Source of the DNA: Candidatus Frankia alpina | GTDB taxonomy: Bacteria > Actinomycetota > Actinomycetes > Frankiales > Frankiaceae | Direction of reading: 5' to 3' | Assembly: GCF_902806485.1 (NCBI RefSeq) | Contig: NZ_CADCWT010000026.1 | Coordinates: forward strand, 1 to 32,880 | DNA: 32,880 bases | Shown here: piece after piece, positions 1 to 6,438 of the stretch | Position numbering within the stretch: position 1 is the stretch's first letter | Layout of the letters: each line of letters begins with the position of its first letter | Position numbers and translations under genes: made by a program | The notes under the pieces: model-generated | The model's input: only the letters and a program-made list of their open reading frames with translations | What the model was told of the DNA's origin: nothing | Database searches by the model: none

Positions 1-822
1 AGCCTGAAGAAGGTTTCTGTATTTACTTCGAGTGCGATGGCTATGTTGCTTCAACCTCTGGCGCAGTAAGACTTGATTCTTTCCGACTTCGAGCAGTTCC
101 TGCAATGCCTCAATGGCGGGAGCAACCAGGCTGCCCTCGAACATCCGATCTCGAACATCTGCCGCTAGAACAAGAACGAAAGACGCAGCCAGACTGTAAG
201 AGAAGACGAGTCCGCTTTCGTTGCTAATCTCAGCCGGAATCGAACCTCTATCGGTAGCCTTGCCGGTCTCCTCCTGTGCAAGCGCCTCAACAACATCTTG
301 TACCCCAGCCGCTATCCGTGCCAGGGAGCGCAGGGGGTACTCAGTCCTGCTGAGTGTCGGGGGATCGAGTTCCAACGCGACAAGTGTTCGACCCTCTTGC
401 TTCGACTCCTTCTGGAGTCTATCCAAGTCAAAGTGCTGTTGGGTCTCGGTGGCTATTCCTAGTAGCGCGTCTCTGCTCGGCAGCCATTCTTCGGGAATGC
501 TCTCCGGCAGGATCGCCGTCACGGCAGTTGATGGGGAATCTATCCCGTAATCAACCTCCGCCTTATAGATTATTCCATCCTCTGGGTCCGAGAAGGCCTG
601 CCGGATGGGAAATCCACCGCTGCGGACCGATCTGAAACGGCGCTCGGACACGGCGAGGTACAGATAGGTCTCGGTGTCTTCGTCCTCGTCAACGCAAATA
701 ACAATAAAGCGTCGGTCTGTCGCCGATATGGCCGAAAAGAACCGAGGGCCATCGTGATAGAAATATATCTCGTCAATTTTGAGATCGCCAAGAATGGTAC
801 CTTGGGGCGGGACGACGGTCAT
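1..822 (-). CDS. DUF6575-like protein, partial (3' end outside window)
   Basis: An open frame of 274 codons runs on the minus strand from an ATG at 820-822 to the window edge without a stop. The N-terminal part (residues about 8-110: LGDLKIDEIYFYHDGPRFF, then CVDEDEDTETYLYLAVSERRF) matches my memory of the DUF6575 family, whose function is unknown. The rest is mostly helical with no catalytic motif that I recognise. The start codon overlaps the stop of the upstream gene (ATGA), so the two are probably translated together. Base composition is clearly lower in GC than the rest of the window (27 of the first 60 bases are G or C), a sign of recent transfer. The family call is from memory; that the frame is coding is secure. 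Confidence 0.7.
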   Translation of the reverse strand, partial: MTVVPPQGTILGDLKIDEIYFYHDGPRFFSAISATDRRFIVICVDEDEDTETYLYLAVSERRFRSVRSGGFPIRQAFSDPEDGIIYKAEVDYGIDSPSTAVTAILPESIPEEWLPSRDALLGIATETQQHFDLDRLQKESKQEGRTLVALELDPPTLSRTEYPLRSLARIAAGVQDVVEALAQEETGKATDRGSIPAEISNESGLVFSYSLAASFVLVLAADVRDRMFEGSLVAPAIEALQELLEVGKNQVLLRQRLKQHSHRTRSKYRNLLQA

Positions 823-1220
823 GGCTTCGCACTCATCACGCGGGAACTAGGAACCAGGTCTAGCGGAGATGCCCACCAGTCGTGGTGGCTGTCGCCAACT
901 GAGCTGCTAGTCTTTACCACGACGCCATATGACGGCTCAAGAACAACTTCGGCAATTGCCTTTTTTCGAGCCCAAGGCGTAGTCTCGCAGGCATTTATCA
1001 GATCATTTACATCAAGAAATAGCGAATGCGAGTAGCATTCGCAACAATCGAAGCGGCCGACGCATTCACCTTTCCTCTTCTTGGCGGGAATAACCCAGTC
1101 TTCCGACCCTGGCTCGTCCCCCACGGAAAGAGAACCGCTCACGAGTCGAAAAAACTTCCCGGCCGCAGGCTGCGCCTGCTCGGGCGGGCATCCCGCCGGC
1201 AACTGAAGATCATCCCCCAT
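819..1220 (-). CDS. Small conserved Cys/His protein of a two-gene cassette
   Basis: A 133-residue protein starting at the ATG at 1218-1220; the frame stays open further upstream, but that stretch crosses the GGTGACA repeats and does not look like protein. No clear ribosome site is seen, so the start is uncertain. The middle has a Cys cluster (FDCCECYSHSLFLDVNDL), then TTPWARKKAIA, and near the end SHHDWWASP. This layout (two Cys, a SLF-D segment, a P-x-YG segment and a final HH-x-WW) resembles a family of small uncharacterised bacterial proteins I recall. A metal site from the Cys and His residues is possible but not shown. It overlaps the DUF6575-like gene by 4 bases and shares its lower GC, so both form one acquired cassette. 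Function unknown. Confidence 0.6.
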   Translation of the reverse strand: MGDDLQLPAGCPPEQAQPAAGKFFRLVSGSLSVGDEPGSEDWVIPAKKRKGECVGRFDCCECYSHSLFLDVNDLINACETTPWARKKAIAEVVLEPSYGVVVKTSSSVGDSHHDWWASPLDLVPSSRVMSAKP

Positions 1221-1914
1221 AACAGCAAACTTTAGCAACCGACAGCGCGCACCGGGGGGAAGTCGGCGAACTTGGACGTAACGAAGTGATCGTTGGTGCC
1301 TCGATCTACTTGTGAAGGATGCCCCGGGGCGGGATCCTGATCGCTTCGTCACCCGCGCAGGCTCCAAGGCTCGCCCGTCCACCCCCGAGAGTAACTGTAA
1401 CATAGCTTTCAGTGTAGATCGTCGAGAGGGTGGGTAGCGAGCGATGCTCTCGGGGGCGCTGGTGCGGCCGGCCTCGCGCCGCGAAAGTCCGGCCCCCCGG
1501 TGACACGGTGACAAACGGCCTTCTGGCGCCCGTTTCCGCAGGTCAGAGCGGGTCCGACGCTGTCACCAGGGGTGGTGACAGGCCGGTGACACCGGTGACA
1601 GCGGCCCGGCCTCGCGCCGCGAAAGTCCCGAACCCCGGTGACACGGTGACACGGTGACAAACGCCGTTTTGGCCAGCGTTTCCGCAGGTCAAAGCGGGTG
1701 CCGGCCTGTCACCAGGGGTGGTGACAGGCCGGTGACGGTGGTGACAGCCGGGGGCCCGCCATGGCCGCCCTTGAACAAGTACGGAAAGTTGGCACAGCGG
1801 TTCAGGGGCTCTTTGGGACACGAGTGCTGAGAAGTCGCTCCCTGGTCGAAAGATTCGTGAGAGGATTTCACCACCCGAGTCCGCCTGGTCCCCGTGTGTG
1901 ACGGGAGATCCGCT
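1221..1914. other. Non-coding block between two cargo modules
   Basis: About 690 bases without a convincing gene. The left part (1221-1469) shows nothing I can name. The middle part (1470-1753) is filled by two tandem repeat units rich in GGTGACA and TGTCACC. The last 160 bases lead to the beta-family gene and should hold its promoter, which I cannot place. Confidence 0.6.
1470..1753 (+). repeat. Two tandem copies of a GGTGACA-rich repeat unit
   Basis: Unit one starts at 1470 and unit two at 1608. Both begin with the same 21 bases (1470-1490 and 1608-1628), continue with two (unit 1) or three (unit 2) GGTGACA steps, then TTTCCGCAGGTCA at 1533 and 1679, then an inverted repeat TGTCACC-AGGGGT-GGTGACA at 1561-1580 and 1707-1726. 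Unit two carries one extra 8-base GGTGACAC step, so the offset grows from 138 to 146 bases. In unit two the inverted repeat extends to perfect 13-base arms (1701-1713 and 1720-1732). Related copies lie at the other side of the element (14136-14180 and, inverted, 14253-14360). This may be an origin or iteron region, or a duplicated relic. Confidence 0.85.
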
Positions 1915-3006
1915 GTGCCCGCGAATCCACGGTACGTCCCGATCTTGGTTGCCAAGCTCGGTGAGCGCAACGCCCTCAGAGACCTGCCGCCCGCCGCCCG
2001 CGCCGGGCTGACGCCGCTGCTCGTTGTTCCGCCCATACCCATCAACCGCGATACGGGAGAGCCGAGCAAGACGGTTGATGACCACCTGCGAGATCTCACC
2101 AAAGACGTCAGCGCCAAGTGGGCTGGGCCCGCCTTCGTCGACCTGGGGTACTTCGATGACGCCCAGGCGAGCCTCGCGGAGCACCCTCTGGAGGCCTTCG
2201 TCGACAAGCTCGCCAAGACTGAGGCCGAACCTGGCATGGCGGCGATCCCCGTCACCTCTCCGAACCGGTCGCCTCAGTATCAGGACGCGGTGGTCGCTTT
2301 ACACCGTCGGTACGGGCGAGGTGTCTGCTTCCGACTGTCTCCGGACGAGTGGCCCGCCCTGGACAAGGGGACGGCTCTCAAAAAGCTCATGGGACACCTG
2401 CGGATCGGGCCGGGGAAGGCCGATCTGGTCCTGGACTGCGGCAGCAAGATCGGTGATTCGTCCAGGGTGGCGTCCAGCAGGTTCGAGTCGGAGCTGATGG
2501 GCTTGCCGGTCCCGAGGCTTTGGCGAAGCATCACGGTGGCGGGAACGTCGGCCCCCGTGGGGATGGCGGGGATCCCTCGCGGCCTCACCGCGGTCGAGCG
2601 TGTCGAGTGGGCGACCTACCTGGACCTCGTCGACCACCTGGGCACGCGAACACCGGGATTCGGGGACTATGCCATCGCCAACCCGGATGCCGACGCGGTG
2701 GCCTTTCCTCCGGGCGGCTCGATCAGCGCCGCGCTTCGATACACCGAGAACGATCGGTGGATCGTCGCCAAAGGCGGCCTGTTCAAAGGAAAGAACTCGA
2801 CGGGTGGCGCCGCGATGAACCCCGTTGCCCAGCTTCTCTGCTCGTCACCGCATTTCGCCGGGGCCCAGCACTGCTCCGCTGACGCCTGGATCGCGGATGC
2901 TGCCCTCGGGGCGTCGGGCGGAGGCCCGGCCCAGTGGCGTCAGCACGGAACTTTGCACCACCTGGTTACGGTCAGCGAGCAACTCGCCAGTCTGTTCGCC
3001 CCTTGA
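1915..3006 (+). CDS. Beta-family protein (PF14350-like, sce7725-type)
   Basis: A 363-residue protein. I chose the GTG at 1915 because GGGAG lies 8 bases before it; an in-frame GTG at 1894 would add seven residues. The N-terminus (NPRYVPILVAKLGERNALRDL, then TPLLVVPP at about residue 45) is the hallmark of the beta-family proteins, found in phages and bacteria and of unknown molecular function. Later segments such as HLRIGPGKADLVLDCG and TPGFGDYAIANPDAD also fit. Related proteins (sce7725 family) usually lie next to an sce7726-family protein; here one is encoded on the opposite strand and the two 3' ends overlap by 35 bases. I infer a two-component cargo module, possibly defensive. Family call fairly sure, role unknown. 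Confidence 0.75.
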   Translation: MPANPRYVPILVAKLGERNALRDLPPAARAGLTPLLVVPPIPINRDTGEPSKTVDDHLRDLTKDVSAKWAGPAFVDLGYFDDAQASLAEHPLEAFVDKLAKTEAEPGMAAIPVTSPNRSPQYQDAVVALHRRYGRGVCFRLSPDEWPALDKGTALKKLMGHLRIGPGKADLVLDCGSKIGDSSRVASSRFESELMGLPVPRLWRSITVAGTSAPVGMAGIPRGLTAVERVEWATYLDLVDHLGTRTPGFGDYAIANPDADAVAFPPGGSISAALRYTENDRWIVAKGGLFKGKNSTGGAAMNPVAQLLCSSPHFAGAQHCSADAWIADAALGASGGGPAQWRQHGTLHHLVTVSEQLASLFAP

Positions 3007-3529
3007 GCCGGGCGCGCACCATGGTCTTCAGCTCCTCAAGTGGGACCTCGGCGGCGAGGCGTTCCCACAGGATCCAGCGAGGCCGCGACCGAAACCCACG
3101 GGCCAGGCCGCGGGCCGCGAGTTCGGACAGCGCCTCGTCCCGCCAGAGCAGTTGTACGAGGGCGCCGGGATCCACCGCGGCGTTCATCCGGGCCGGGCGA
3201 ACCCCGTCCAGGCGCACCTGGTCGACGCCGGAGGCGACGCGCACTCCCCACCAGTCGGGCAGGAGATCCAACGCGCGTTCGTAGTGGTTCTCGGCCACGA
3301 CCAGCTCGGCGAAATCGAGGACCTGGGAGTAGACGGTGACCTGGCCGGGCAGACGGCGCAGCGTGTCCGTGGAGCCCTTGATCTCGTAGCCGGTCAGGTG
3401 CCCGTTGACAACCGCGACGTCCACCCGGGTGAGCCCACACAGATCGAGCTCGTCAAGCACGAGGGTGCCCGGGTCTATCTGCGCCGTGAGATCGCCCATC
3501 AGCGCTCGTCGGACATCAACATCCCGCAC
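2972..3529 (-). CDS. sce7726-family protein, PD-(D/E)XK nuclease-like
   Basis: A 185-residue protein with a GTG start at 3527-3529. The N-terminal half reads VRRALMGDL, LVLDELDLCGLTRVDVAV, VNGHLTGYEIK, then RLPGQVTVYSQVLDFAELVV and DLLPDWWGVRV. This is the sce7726 pattern. The segment D (in RVDVAVVNG) followed by E-x-K (in GYEIK) fits the PD-(D/E)XK nuclease core, which is an inference on my part. The C-terminal half (LVQLLWRDEALSEL, RSRPRWILWERLA) is also typical of the family. It is convergent with the beta-family gene and overlaps its 3' end. In other genomes sce7725 and sce7726 proteins are encoded side by side, so a shared role is likely; a nuclease acting with a partner sensor is one reading. 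Confidence 0.75.
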   Translation of the reverse strand: MRDVDVRRALMGDLTAQIDPGTLVLDELDLCGLTRVDVAVVNGHLTGYEIKGSTDTLRRLPGQVTVYSQVLDFAELVVAENHYERALDLLPDWWGVRVASGVDQVRLDGVRPARMNAAVDPGALVQLLWRDEALSELAARGLARGFRSRPRWILWERLAAEVPLEELKTMVRARLKGRTDWRVAR

Positions 3530-3673
3530 GCCACACCCGCCTCAGTCCACTTTCGGTCACCTGAAGCAACCCACCTTGTCACCGAATGTCGTTCGCCTCC
3601 AGCAACGGCCCGTCAAGCCGCGTGGTCGCGAGCCCAGACGACGGCCCGGCGGCCGGTTGACACAGGGGTGCAG

Positions 3674-4447
3674 CTACTCGGCGGATACGTCATAGAGCAA
3701 AACATGCCGATCCGCCGGCAGGATCACGAGGTAGACCTCGATGGGCCTTTCCTGCTGATCGAAAGTCGTTCGGAGCAGTCGACCTACCGGGACTCCGGGC
3801 GCCAAGTGCAGCTTGGCGGATTCCTCTGCGGTCGGCATGCGCCAGGTGATCTCGTCCTCGTATCGGGTGGGGACGTGCCCGAGATCCTCAAGAACCTGAT
3901 CTGTTCCCTCGACCACATCGGCTGCGGCCATGATCTTGCTTCCCTCGACGATGTCGAGCGGGTAGTAGCTGTCTCCGAGCTGCAACGGCTCCTCGTCGAC
4001 GTACATCACGCGGCGACGTACCCCGACCGGCTGCCCTGGCTGCAAGGCGAGATGGGCAGCGATCTCATCATCGGCCGCGACCACCTCTGTGGCGCTGACC
4101 TGCCTCGGCGTCTTCCCCTGCGCTTCGATCTGCTGAGCGAAGGTGTCCCGCTGTCGGTTAGCTTCGAGCCGCTTGCCGCGGGAGCCCGTGAGGGACGCGT
4201 AGTACTTCATCGGCGGTTCCGACCGCACGAAGCTCCCGAGTCCCCGCTTGGAGACCAGCAAGCCTTCGTTACGTAGCAGGTTCAGCGCCAGGCGGACCGT
4301 GTTGCGGCTGGTCGCATGCCGTTCGGCAAGTTCGGTCTCCGTGGGGATCTGGGCGCCTGGCACCAGCTCGCCGGAGCGGATCTGCTCGCGGAGTAGCGCG
4401 GCGAGCTGGTGGTACAGCGGCCGCGAGTCCGCCGGATTGAAGATCAA
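3674..4447 (-). CDS. GntR/HutC-type repressor with UTRA domain (KorSA-like)
   Basis: A 257-residue regulator. The frame runs further upstream, but the TTG at 4445-4447 is preceded by GAAGGGGC and places the usual GntR N-terminus (IFNPADSRPLYHQLAALLREQI) at residue 2. Residues 1-75 form the winged helix (LVPGAQIPTETELAERH, SRNTVRLALNLLRNEGLL, GLGSFVRS); residues about 95-250 form the UTRA ligand-binding domain (RRRVMYVDEEPLQLGDSYYPLDI, RPIEVYLVILPADRHVLLYD). In pSAM2-type elements a protein of this kind, KorSA, represses replication and transfer genes. Its own promoter and the divergent rightward promoter share the intergenic region with two inverted GGTTGTACC half-sites, so it probably autoregulates and silences the rightward operon. 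Confidence 0.85.
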   Translation of the reverse strand: MIFNPADSRPLYHQLAALLREQIRSGELVPGAQIPTETELAERHATSRNTVRLALNLLRNEGLLVSKRGLGSFVRSEPPMKYYASLTGSRGKRLEANRQRDTFAQQIEAQGKTPRQVSATEVVAADDEIAAHLALQPGQPVGVRRRVMYVDEEPLQLGDSYYPLDIVEGSKIMAAADVVEGTDQVLEDLGHVPTRYEDEITWRMPTAEESAKLHLAPGVPVGRLLRTTFDQQERPIEVYLVILPADRHVLLYDVSAE

Positions 4448-4478
4448 TTTTGCCCCTTCGCCTGTCTGCAACCTACAA

Positions 4479-4552
4479 GGTTGTACCCACAGGCTAACAA
4501 CCCTTGACACGCGCGCCGAGCGTCCTGCATCAATGGTGTTGTTGGTACAACC
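4479..4552. promoter_or_regulatory. Operator and divergent promoter region of the GntR repressor
   Basis: The 9-mer GGTTGTACC (4479-4487) is matched by its exact inverse GGTACAACC (4544-4552). A TTGACA box at 4504-4509 with a weak -10 near 4528-4534 could drive the rightward operon, and the right half-site would then sit near the transcription start. On the minus strand a TTGTTA box with TGTAGG 17 bases on could serve the repressor gene, with the left half-site in its spacer. The promoter boxes are guesses; the inverted half-sites are plain. Confidence 0.6.
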
Positions 4553-4560
4553 CAACAACG

Positions 4561-4650
4561 GTGAGGCGGGGAGGCAATCCCGTCTCACCAGGGCAAGGCT
4601 CCGGGCCTTCTGGACATGCAGAAGGCCCGGGGTGGGAGGCAACCCACACC
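4561..4650 (+). promoter_or_regulatory. Structured leader with three consecutive hairpins
   Basis: Between the operator and the first rightward gene lie three hairpins. Hairpin 1 (4561-4588) has a stem of 11 pairs including wobbles and the loop AGGCAA. Hairpin 2 (4601-4630) has a perfect 11-base stem. Hairpin 3 (about 4632-4648) has a GTGGG:CCCAC stem and again the loop AGGCAA. The same loop on two different stems suggests selection at RNA level, or a protein site on single-stranded DNA. No ligand class is recognised. Confidence 0.55.
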
Positions 4651-4770
4651 GGGCCAGACACGCCTTGCGAGCGCTCCTAGAGCGCACCTGTGTCTGTGCA
4701 GGTCGTGGCGCCTTCCGCACCCCTTGGTGCGCTCCCGGCTCGGGCCGGGGGCCGATCGGAAGGATCGTCC

Positions 4771-4959
4771 GTGAAGCAGACGAGGAAGAACAACCTCACC
4801 GACGCGATCGCACTCGCCCGCGGGATGGTCGCGGCCAACCGGACCGAGGCGAACGACCCGGACAACGACGACGAACTCCGCTACGGCGCCGCCCAGGCCG
4901 CGTTCGCGCAGGAGTGCGTCCTGGACCTGTTCACCGGCCAGTCCACCGCGGGCCGGTGA
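4771..4959 (+). CDS. Small AICE protein, paralogue of the gene at 5790
   Basis: A 62-residue acidic protein. The GTG at 4771 is preceded by GGAAGGA, so I prefer it over the longer frame beginning at 4690. The body reads DAIALARGMVAANRTEANDP, then ELRYGAAQAAFAQECVLDLF. It aligns with the protein at 5790-6086 along the pattern A-L-x-x-A-R-x-M-x-A-x-N, then A-x-D-P-D, then A-x-x-A-x-x-Q and a final LF. It is the first gene of the rightward operon behind the hairpin leader. No signal peptide or membrane segment. Function unknown; small proteins of this sort are common in AICE operons. Confidence 0.65.
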   Translation: MKQTRKNNLTDAIALARGMVAANRTEANDPDNDDELRYGAAQAAFAQECVLDLFTGQSTAGR

Positions 4960-4964
4960 CCACC

Positions 4965-5192
4965 ATGACCCGCACCCAGACCCCCGCCCGCAAGATCCGC
5001 GACACCACCACCGGCCGCACCGGCCAGACCCGCTCCACGCGGGTCGGTCGCGGCACCACGGGGCTCGGCCCCGACCACGGGCCCGCCACCAGCGACGGCA
5101 CCGGCCGTGCCAACGGCCCGCAGCGCGTCATGGTCACCTGGGACGACGGCACCCACGACGACGTCCCCGCCGACAGCCTGGACAACCGGTGA
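4965..5192 (+). CDS. Small hypothetical protein of the AICE operon
   Basis: A 75-residue protein from the ATG at 4965, five bases after the previous stop. The N-terminal 50 residues are rich in Thr, Arg and Gly and look disordered. The C-terminal part (RVMVTWDDGTHDDVPADSL) looks like one strand-rich unit. Its TGA is overlapped by the GTG of the next gene, which supports translation as part of one transcript. A longer frame open towards 4248 is a shadow of the repressor gene. I do not recognise the family. Confidence 0.6.
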   Translation: MTRTQTPARKIRDTTTGRTGQTRSTRVGRGTTGLGPDHGPATSDGTGRANGPQRVMVTWDDGTHDDVPADSLDNR

Positions 5193-5323
5193 CCACCACC
5201 CCCACCATCCCGGCCCCGGTCGTGGCACCGACCACCACGATCACCGTCTGCTCCGAATGCCTGTCCGTGCTGTTCGACGGCGTCGGCCACGACCAGCTCT
5301 GCTCCCGGACCGGTGAGCTGTGA
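5189..5323 (+). CDS. Very small CxxC protein
   Basis: A 44-residue protein reading from the GTG at 5189 (overlapping the previous stop as GTGA) to the TGA at 5321-5323, where the next gene again begins as GTGA. It carries a CSEC motif near residue 21 and one more Cys near the end (DQLCSRTGEL), which could form part of a zinc knuckle. The start/stop overlaps on both sides are the main evidence that it is translated. Function unknown. Confidence 0.5.
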   Translation: MTTTPTIPAPVVAPTTTITVCSECLSVLFDGVGHDQLCSRTGEL

Positions 5324-5721
5324 CCGCCCCGTTCCTGGCACCGGCACCCGCCCGCACTGGCCGGCAGATCGCCGCGCTCCACGCCGCCGTCGCACTACTG
5401 GAACGGCTGGGCAGTCTCGCCGTGCTGACGATCACCGTCGACGTCGACTACTCCCCCGACCTTGTGCTCGGCGTCGAAGCCCAGGTCACCATGCACGCCG
5501 AGGACCACGACCAGCGCGACACCGTCTGCCTGGACCGGCTAAACGCCGCCTCCGTCGCCCTCGGCCTCCCGATCCGCCACGAGTGGACCCGCGACGGCCT
5601 GCACGCCTTCGGTCTCGCCGCGTTCGACGTCAACGGGGTGCCGGTCCACCTGTGGACCGCGTTCGCCGACCCCGCCATCACCACCCGCGCCCACGCGCTC
5701 ACCACGCTGCACCGGCGCTGA
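5320..5721 (+). CDS. Hypothetical protein of the AICE operon
   Basis: A 133-residue protein starting at the GTG at 5320, overlapping the previous stop. It has a helical segment (GRQIAALHAAVALLERLG) followed by beta-rich sequence (LAVLTITVDVDY, VLGVEAQVTMH, HAFGLAAFDVNGVPVHLWTAF). No catalytic motif, signal or membrane segment. The alternation of strands suggests a small globular domain. Similar short proteins occur in AICE operons between the repressor and the transfer genes; no function is known to me. A strong hairpin follows the gene. Confidence 0.6.
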   Translation: MTAPFLAPAPARTGRQIAALHAAVALLERLGSLAVLTITVDVDYSPDLVLGVEAQVTMHAEDHDQRDTVCLDRLNAASVALGLPIRHEWTRDGLHAFGLAAFDVNGVPVHLWTAFADPAITTRAHALTTLHRR

Positions 5722-5733
5722 ATCCGCACGCCC

Positions 5734-5771
5734 GCCGGCCGGCAGACCCACACCCTCGTCTGCCGGCCGGC
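5734..5771 (+). terminator. Strong intergenic hairpin
   Basis: Perfect 14-base arms (5734-5747 and 5758-5771) around a 10-base loop lie between two genes of the same direction. There is no T run, so it may be an attenuator or an mRNA end stabiliser rather than a full terminator. Confidence 0.5.
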
Positions 5772-5789
5772 CTCCCGGAAGGACACCCC

Positions 5790-6086
5790 GTGACCCTCCC
5801 CGGACTGCTCACCGACCCACCCGACGACGACCCCTACCTGCCCGTGCTGAACGACCTGTCGGTGTCGGGCTACTGCGACTTCCAAGGCGCGCTGTCCCAG
5901 GCCCGGTACATGGCCGCGATGAACCAGCACGACGCCGAAGACCCGGACCTGCCCGACGACGAACGCCAGTTCGCCGCCCGGACCGCGATCGGCCAGCAGG
6001 CCACCATCCAGCTCTTCGCCGCCCTGATCGGCGACCGCACCGAACTCGACGCCCTCGCCGCCCTCGACCAGCCCTTCCCCGCCTGA
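5790..6086 (+). CDS. Small AICE protein, paralogue of the gene at 4771
   Basis: A 98-residue acidic protein; the GTG at 5790 follows CGGAAGGA by a normal distance. The N-terminal 35 residues (LTDPPDDDPYLPVLNDLSVSGY) are unique, then GALSQARYMAAMNQHDAEDP, FAARTAIGQQATIQLFAAL follows, which mirrors the shorter protein at 4771-4959. Two related copies 0.8 kb apart point to an old duplication within the operon. The helical pattern and acidic charge would suit a protein-binding or DNA-mimic role, but this is speculation. No known domain. Confidence 0.65.
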   Translation: MTLPGLLTDPPDDDPYLPVLNDLSVSGYCDFQGALSQARYMAAMNQHDAEDPDLPDDERQFAARTAIGQQATIQLFAALIGDRTELDALAALDQPFPA

Positions 6087-6111
6087 CATCCACAACCGAA
6101 AGGAACCCGCC

Positions 6112-6345
6112 ATGGACCCCAACCAGATCATGAGCATTCAGGACGAGGCGATCGCCGCCACCCGTGAGATCACCGACCCCACCGTCCGGTTCCGTCGGCT
6201 CCTCGACGCCGTCCGCGGCAGCACCGAGGGCAACGCCCTGCTCGACGAGGCCGCCGACCTCGCCCGCAACCTCGAAGCCCCCGAAGACCGGTCGGCCGCC
6301 CTGTGGCGGGTCTACGACACCGCCGTGCGCACCACCCGCTACTGA
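6112..6345 (+). CDS. Small helical hypothetical protein
   Basis: A 77-residue protein from the ATG at 6112, preceded by GAAAGGAA at a good distance. It reads as a run of amphipathic helices (QDEAIAATREI, VRFRRLLDAVRG, NALLDEAADLARNLE, DRSAALWRVYDTAVR) without Cys. No family recognised. It belongs to the rightward AICE operon; a hairpin with perfect 10-base arms follows it. Confidence 0.6.
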   Translation: MDPNQIMSIQDEAIAATREITDPTVRFRRLLDAVRGSTEGNALLDEAADLARNLEAPEDRSAALWRVYDTAVRTTRY

Positions 6346-6371
6346 CCGTCCCACCCCACCGCCCGGTGGGC

Positions 6372-6405
6372 GGCCCCGGCCAGAGTTGCACCTCCGGCCG
6401 GGGCC
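6372..6405 (+). terminator. Intergenic hairpin
   Basis: Perfect 10-base arms (6372-6381 and 6396-6405) with a 14-base loop, between the small helical gene and the HTH gene. No T run follows. Possible attenuator. Confidence 0.45.
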
Positions 6406-6438
6406 TCGATCGCCACCCCTTCAACCCTGGAGACGACC

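Noticed and set aside
226..256. Left attachment site resembling the tRNA 3' end (GGAATCGAACCT)
   Set aside because: Only a short imperfect match, inside the coding sequence of the DUF6575-like gene.
1470..1753. CRISPR array
   Set aside because: Only two long units with similar interiors; no constant repeat with unique spacers and no cas genes.
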